Assembly (NCBI GenBank): GCA_046717125.1
Contig: JBKJVQ010000053.1
Coordinates: forward strand, 1 to 12,880
Reading direction: 5' to 3'
Origin: JBKJVQ01 sp046717125
GTDB lineage: Bacteria > Pseudomonadota > Alphaproteobacteria > Rhizobiales > Methyloligellaceae
Length of the DNA: 12,880 nt
Shown here: positions 8,602 to 12,880 of the stretch, piece after piece
Numbering within the stretch: position 1 is the first letter of the stretch
Layout: the number at the start of each line of letters is the position of its first letter
Translations under genes and position numbers: made by a program
The notes under the pieces: generated by a model
The model's database searches: none
What the model was told of the DNA's origin: nothing
What the model saw: only the letters and a program-made list of their open reading frames with translations

Positions 8602-10164
8602 CTACTCCGCCGCCTCGGCGTGCGACGCGTCCGGCGTCCACCGCAGCACAGGTTGGCGCGCGGCGCGGGTTTCGTCCAGCCGCCGGCGTGGGGCGTATCG
8701 CGGCGCGTCCTTGAAACGCCCGGTCCCGCCCTCCTTCGCAGCCATCGCCAGAGCGCGCAGCGCATCGATGAACTGATCGAGGCTCGCCATCGATTCCGAC
8801 TCCGTTGGTTCGATAAGCAGCGCTCCATGCACGACCAGCGGGAAATAGATCGTCATCGGATGAAACCCCTCGTCGATCATCGCCTTGGCGAAGTCGAGCG
8901 TCGAGATGCCCGTGCCATCGAGGAAGTCGTCGTCGAACAGCACCTCGTGCATGCATACCCGATCGCCGAACGGCTGGCTCATCACGTCGCGCAGCCGCGC
9001 ACGCGCATAATTCGCGTTCAGAACTGCGTCGTCCGATGCCTGCCGCAGCCCGTCTGCTCCATGGCTCAGCATATAGGTCAGCGCACGGACGAACATTCCC
9101 ATCTGACCATGAAAGGCGCTTAGCCGGCCAAAGGGGTTCGCGCCGGCCGCAGCATCAGCCGTCTCTACCAGCGTTAGATGCTGCCCGCTCCGCTTCACAT
9201 AGGGCAGAGGCGCGAACGGAAGGAGGGCTTCGGAGAACACGACCGGCCCCGCACCGGGTCCCCCGCCGCCATGCGGCGTCGAGAACGTCTTGTGGAGGTT
9301 GATGTGCATGGCATCGATGCCGAGATCGCCCGGCCGCGCCCGCCCCATGATCGCGTTGAAATTCGCTCCATCGCAGTAGAAGAAAGCGCCCGCCGCATGA
9401 ACGACTTCGGCGATCTCGATGATCTCACGCTCGAACAAACCGCACGTATTCGGATTGGTCAGCATGATTGCCGCGACGTCGGGGCTCAGCGCGGCGCGCA
9501 CGGCCTCGGCCGAGACCGTGCCGTCGTCACGCGCCGGAATCGTGCGCACTGCGTAGCCGAGCAGCGCGGCCGTCGCCGGGTTGGTTCCGTGGGCTGACGC
9601 CGGCGCGAGCACGATGCGGCGTGTCTCGCCCCGCGCCCAAAGCGCGGCCTTGATCGCCATCATGCCGCAGAGTTCGCCATGCGCTCCTGCCTTTGGCGAA
9701 AGTGCGACGCCCGCCATGCCCGTCAGCTCTAGCAGCCACTGCGCCAGAGTCTCCATCACCAGCAGCGCGCCCTGCACCGTTCGCTCCGGCTGTAGAGGAT
9801 GGATGTCGGCAAAGCCTGGCAACCGAGCCATGCGTTCGTTGAGGCGCGGATTATGCTTCATCGTGCAGGAGCCGAGCGGAAAGATGCCGGCATCGATCGC
9901 GTAATTGTTGCGCGACAGCCGGACGTAATGGCGCACGGCTTCCGGCTCCGACAGACCCGGCAGACCGATCTCGCTGCGCCGTTCGAGACCGCCGAGCCGC
10001 GACGCTCTGCCCGTTGGCTGCGGCAGGTCGACGCCGGTGCGGTCAACAGCGCCGATCTCGAAGATCAGCTTTTCCTCGATCCTGAGCCCGCGATTGCCGG
10101 TGAACGTGTCCGTTTCCGGCTTTAGCGGCTCCGGCCGCGTTTCGCGCCCGACGACATTCAGCAT
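8602..10164 (-). CDS. gcvPB: Glycine dehydrogenase (decarboxylating) subunit 2, P-protein C-terminal half
   Basis: This 520-residue protein is the PLP-bearing half of the two-subunit P-protein, which decarboxylates glycine and passes the aminomethyl group to lipoyl-GcvH. The PLP lysine is K292 in NLHKTFSTPHGGGGPG. Upstream lie conserved FPLGSCTMKHNP (95-106), SPKAGAHGE (156-164), PASAHGTNPA (188-197) and LTNPNTCGLFE (235-245). These match the C-terminal part of one-chain GcvP. Start choice: GTG at 10167 and ATG at 10164 are adjacent (GTGATG). GGAGG lies 4 bases before the GTG but 7 before the ATG, so I prefer the ATG, which shares one base with the gcvPA stop (TGATG). It is the last gene of the operon, followed by a hairpin. 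Length is normal for this subunit, and no anomaly is seen. Confidence 0.96.
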   Translation of the reverse strand: MLNVVGRETRPEPLKPETDTFTGNRGLRIEEKLIFEIGAVDRTGVDLPQPTGRASRLGGLERRSEIGLPGLSEPEAVRHYVRLSRNNYAIDAGIFPLGSCTMKHNPRLNERMARLPGFADIHPLQPERTVQGALLVMETLAQWLLELTGMAGVALSPKAGAHGELCGMMAIKAALWARGETRRIVLAPASAHGTNPATAALLGYAVRTIPARDDGTVSAEAVRAALSPDVAAIMLTNPNTCGLFEREIIEIAEVVHAAGAFFYCDGANFNAIMGRARPGDLGIDAMHINLHKTFSTPHGGGGPGAGPVVFSEALLPFAPLPYVKRSGQHLTLVETADAAAGANPFGRLSAFHGQMGMFVRALTYMLSHGADGLRQASDDAVLNANYARARLRDVMSQPFGDRVCMHEVLFDDDFLDGTGISTLDFAKAMIDEGFHPMTIYFPLVVHGALLIEPTESESMASLDQFIDALRALAMAAKEGGTGRFKDAPRYAPRRRLDETRAARQPVLRWTPDASHAEAAE

Positions 10165-11507
10165 CACAGCACCTCCGCCAGCGCACGCGCATAGGCTGCG
10201 CGGTCGACGTCCGTGTTCAGCTCCGTCGCCGCAACAACAATCAGATTACGGAGCGAATCCTCATGCGGTGCGAGGCGCGCCAGGGGGACCCCTCCCAGTA
10301 TGCCGCGTTCCGCGAGCGCATCGACGATGGCGCGGCCATCGCCCGGCACGCGGATCGTGAATTCGTTGAAGAAATGGGGTGTCACGATTTCGACGTACGT
10401 CACACGCTCCAGCTGGTCGGCCAGATCGCTGGCACTCTCGTGATTCAGCGTGGCCAGCCGGCGCAAACCGGCCTCGCCGAGCAACGTTAGATGTATGCTG
10501 AAGGCCAGCGCGCAGAGCCCCGAATTCGTACAGATATTGCTCGTCGCCTTCTCGCGGCGGATATGCTGCTCGCGAGCGGATAGCGTCAGCACATAGGAGA
10601 TGCGGCCCTCGGCATCGACTGTCTGTCCGCACAGCCGCCCGGGCATCTGCCGCAGAAATTTTTCCCGCGTCGCAAACAGGCCGACATAAGGTCCGCCGAA
10701 CGAGAGGGAATTGCCGAGGCTTTGGCCTTCGGCGACGACGATATCCGCGCCCATGTCGCCGGGCGAAACGATCGCGCCGAGCGAGACGATCTCGGTCACG
10801 ACAACGATCAGCAACGCGCCCTTCGCATGCGCGCCATCTGCAATCGGCTTGAGATCAAGCACGCCGCCGAACACGTCCGGGTACTGAACGACGACGCAGG
10901 AAGTTTCGTCGTCGACCAGCGCCGCAAGTCCCTCGGCCCAGTCGATATCGGCAGGCGGCAAAATGACCGGCAGTTCGGCGAGCCGTGAGACCGTCTCGAT
11001 GGTCGAGCGGTACTGCGGATGCACCCCGCCCGAGATCACCGCGCGCTTGCGCTTGGTTACGCGCTGCGCCATCAGTACGGCCTCGGCCGCGGCAGTCGAT
11101 CCGTCATACATGGAGGCGTTGGCGACCTCCATGCCCGTCAGCATCGCCACCTGGGTCTGAAACTCGAACAGGCAGTGCAGCGTGCCTTGCGCGATTTCGG
11201 GCTGGTAGGGCGTATACGACGTGAGAAATTCCGAACGCTGTATGAGATGATCGACGCTCGCCGGTATGTGGTGCCGGTAGGCCCCGCAGCCGATAAAAAA
11301 TGGCGCACTGCCCGCCGCGACATTGCGGGCGGCGAGCCGGCTCATGAAGCGCTCGACCTCGATTTCGCCGCGCGCACGGGGCAGATCGGGCAATTCTTCC
11401 AGCCGGGCGGCCGCTGGAATGTCCGCGAACAGATCGCCAATCGCGTCCGCGCCGATCGTGGCCAGCATCGCGGCACGATCCGCGTCCGTATGCGGAAGGT
11501 AGCGCAT
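10164..11507 (-). CDS. gcvPA: Glycine dehydrogenase (decarboxylating) subunit 1, P-protein N-terminal half
   Basis: This 447-residue protein is the partner of GcvPB and corresponds to the N-terminal half of one-chain P-protein. Typical segments are the MRYLPHTDADR start, FIGCGAYRHHIPASVDHL, SYTPYQPEIAQGTLHCLFEF, TGMEVANASMYDGSTAAAEA and, later, SLGNSLSFGGPYVGLFATR and KATSNICTNSGLCAL. It carries no PLP lysine, as expected for this subunit; the active site is thought to form together with GcvPB. The ATG at 11507 is preferred over an adjacent TTG at 11510 because the MRYLPHTD start is the family form. It overlaps the gcvH stop by one base (TGATG). Its own TGA overlaps the gcvPB start in the same manner. 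This tight packing implies translational coupling and near-equal synthesis of the two halves. Confidence 0.96.
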   Translation of the reverse strand: MRYLPHTDADRAAMLATIGADAIGDLFADIPAAARLEELPDLPRARGEIEVERFMSRLAARNVAAGSAPFFIGCGAYRHHIPASVDHLIQRSEFLTSYTPYQPEIAQGTLHCLFEFQTQVAMLTGMEVANASMYDGSTAAAEAVLMAQRVTKRKRAVISGGVHPQYRSTIETVSRLAELPVILPPADIDWAEGLAALVDDETSCVVVQYPDVFGGVLDLKPIADGAHAKGALLIVVVTEIVSLGAIVSPGDMGADIVVAEGQSLGNSLSFGGPYVGLFATREKFLRQMPGRLCGQTVDAEGRISYVLTLSAREQHIRREKATSNICTNSGLCALAFSIHLTLLGEAGLRRLATLNHESASDLADQLERVTYVEIVTPHFFNEFTIRVPGDGRAIVDALAERGILGGVPLARLAPHEDSLRNLIVVAATELNTDVDRAAYARALAEVL

Positions 11508-11896
11508 CAAGCTATCCCCGCCACATAGGCTTCGTAGGTGGCCCGGTCCATCAACGCGGCAAGCTCGTCCGGTTCGGAGAGCCGGATTTTCAGGAACCAG
11601 CCTTCGGCCTCGGGGTCGCGATTGACGAGCGCCGGATCCTTGGCCAGCGCCGTGTTCGCATCGACCACCTCGCCGGAGACGGGCGCATAGATTTCCGCCG
11701 CTGCCTTGACGGATTCGACCACCGCCGCCTCGTCGCCCTTGGCGAGCGTCTTGCCGGCTTGGGGCAGCTCGACATGCACGACATCGCCGAGCTGGTCCTG
11801 TGCGTGCGCCGTGATGCCGACCACGCCGACATCGCCCTCGATGCGGATATATTCGTGGTCTTGCGTGTATCGTATCTCAGCCATGTGTTGCGTCAT
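11507..11896 (-). CDS. gcvH: Glycine cleavage system H protein (lipoyl carrier)
   Basis: This 129-residue lipoyl carrier shuttles the methylamine group from the P-protein to the T-protein. The lipoylation site is K64 in VVESVKAAAEIYAPVSGEV. The YTQDHEYIRIEG opening and GDVVHVELPQAG strand are typical, and the length is normal. Two starts are possible: ATG 11896 (MTQHMAEI) and ATG 11884 (MAEI). I use 11896 because it overlaps the gcvT stop as ATGA (11893-11896), the style of the other junctions. Neither has a strong ribosome site, and many relatives begin at the MAEIRYT position, so the shorter form stays possible. Its TGA overlaps the gcvPA ATG. The protein must be lipoylated by enzymes encoded elsewhere. 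Confidence 0.96.
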   Translation of the reverse strand: MTQHMAEIRYTQDHEYIRIEGDVGVVGITAHAQDQLGDVVHVELPQAGKTLAKGDEAAVVESVKAAAEIYAPVSGEVVDANTALAKDPALVNRDPEAEGWFLKIRLSEPDELAALMDRATYEAYVAGIA

Positions 11897-12880
11897 CTCG
11901 CTGTGCGGTTTGGGACGAAAGGGAGCGGTACGATTTCGGCGTCCTCAGCGCGGCCCCTTATGACGAGGACGACTTGCGTGCCGATCGATGATGCGTCGCG
12001 CGCGACATAGCCCATGGCGACGGGACCGCCGACGCTTGTTCCGTATCCGCCGCTCGTGACGACGCCGATCGGGACGCCTTCACGGTCGAAAATGCGGGTG
12101 CCCTCTCGCGCAATGCTGCGCCCCGCAGGCCGCAGACCGACGCGGCAGTTGAACGGCCCGTCGCGCAGCTCGCGCAGAATCCTCTCCGCGCCGGGGAAGT
12201 CACCCGATTTCCGGCGGCGCTCCGGGATGGTCCAGTCTAGCCCCGCCTCGACCGGGCTGATCGTCTCGTCGAGCTCGTGTCCGTAAAGGCAGAGCCCCGC
12301 CTCCAGCCTGAGCGTGTCGCGCGCGCCAAGCCCGCCCGGCTTCACCTCGGGCTCGCGGAGCAGAGCTTCCGCGACGTCCTCAACGCTTACGGCAGGAATG
12401 GAAATTTCGAACCCGTCTTCTCCGGTGTAGCCGCAGCGCCAGACGAAGCATTCCACGCCGTCGAACCGGCACGCGGTCATGTGCATGTAGCGCAAGCGCC
12501 CGGCCACCTCGCAATGCCTCGCGAGAACATTCGCGGCCTCGGGCCCCTGGAGCGCGATCAGCGCGCGGTCGGCGATCGGCACGATTTCGACATCACGCGA
12601 AAGCCGGTCGGCGAAGTGCCTGTAGTCAATGTCCTTGCGACCGGCATTCACAACCAGGAGCAGGACTCCATCCCGCGCGCCGCCGTTCGGACGCGTCACG
12701 ATAAAATCGTCGATCACGCCGCCGCCGTCGCCGGTCAGCAAGGCATAGCGCGAACGGCCAGGCGCCAGCGACGCGATGCCGGAAGGCGTCAGGGTTTCCA
12801 GCGCTTCCGCCACGGTTGCATGATCGGCACCGACCAGCATGGCCTGTCCCATATGCGAAACATCGAACAGGGCCGCCGCT
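11893..12880 (-). CDS. gcvT: Aminomethyltransferase (glycine cleavage T protein), 5' end cut by the window
   Basis: This is the T-protein, which transfers the methylene group from aminomethyl-lipoyl-GcvH to tetrahydrofolate and releases ammonia. The frame is open to the right edge. Reading past the internal ATG at 12852 gives AALFDVSHMGQ, the conserved family motif, so that ATG is not the start. 328 residues are visible and about 40-45 N-terminal residues should lie outside the window. Recognisable segments are CGYTGEDGFEISIP, RDTLRLEAGLCLYGHELDE and SPVEAGLDWTI, and the C-terminus ends PLPFVPNRTAR. It is the first gene seen of the gcvT-gcvH-gcvPA-gcvPB operon, and its TGA overlaps the gcvH ATG. 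The promoter, and any glycine riboswitch, would be upstream beyond 12880. Confidence 0.96.
   Translation of the reverse strand, partial: AAALFDVSHMGQAMLVGADHATVAEALETLTPSGIASLAPGRSRYALLTGDGGGVIDDFIVTRPNGGARDGVLLLVVNAGRKDIDYRHFADRLSRDVEIVPIADRALIALQGPEAANVLARHCEVAGRLRYMHMTACRFDGVECFVWRCGYTGEDGFEISIPAVSVEDVAEALLREPEVKPGGLGARDTLRLEAGLCLYGHELDETISPVEAGLDWTIPERRRKSGDFPGAERILRELRDGPFNCRVGLRPAGRSIAREGTRIFDREGVPIGVVTSGGYGTSVGGPVAMGYVARDASSIGTQVVLVIRGRAEDAEIVPLPFVPNRTAR

Noticed and set aside
11893..12852. ATG 12852 as the true start of gcvT.
   Set aside because: The frame continues upstream with AALFDVSH, part of a conserved GcvT motif, so the gene is cut by the window edge.

Overview
The window is a GC-rich bacterial chromosomal segment. 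Most genes look typical of an alphaproteobacterium, probably a Hyphomicrobiales (Rhizobiales) lineage. The signs are an iron-type SOD, heterodimeric B12-dependent methylmalonyl-CoA mutase, a DUF853 HerA-like ATPase, palindromic intergenic elements like those dispersed in rhizobial genomes, and a gcvT-gcvH-gcvPA-gcvPB operon with a two-subunit glycine dehydrogenase. Genus cannot be set from this sequence alone. By hand count, coding GC is about 65 percent in the mutB region. It falls to about 53-58 percent in sampled lines over 6900-7380 and to about 45 percent over 7621-7740.

Layout, left to right. (1) 1-246: leader of sodB with a strong GC inverted repeat near the left edge. (2) sodB (+, 247-846). 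(3) A repeat-bearing convergent spacer (847-1019). (4) A DUF853/YjgR-type ATPase gene (-, 1020-2651). (5) A divergent 218-bp spacer with a perfect 12-bp palindrome. (6) mutA and mutB (+), overlapping by ATGA. (7) Five bases after mutB, an MNT/HEPN pair (mntA-hepT, +), whose two cistrons are in the same frame and directly abutting (TGA then GTG). (8) A 244-bp AT-richer spacer with overlapping direct repeats. (9) aqpZ (+). (10) A convergent spacer with a large hairpin. (11) The glycine cleavage operon on the minus strand, transcribed gcvT, gcvH, gcvPA, gcvPB, every junction overlapping by 1-4 bases. gcvT runs off the right edge, so any glycine riboswitch or promoter lies outside the window.

Functionally, MutA/MutB interconvert methylmalonyl-CoA and succinyl-CoA. 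The Gcv proteins split glycine to CO2, ammonia and methylene-THF. SodB removes superoxide and AqpZ conducts water. The DUF853 ATPase has no assigned role.

The window is mostly ordinary metabolism. The part most worth a second look is the mntA-hepT pair. It looks acquired, sits inside the mutAB transcription unit, and both partners appear to depart from the canonical active-site signatures: no Arg at the expected RX4H position in HepT, and Gln where the third catalytic Asp of MntA would be expected. I found no tRNA, rRNA, CRISPR array, transposase or prophage gene.
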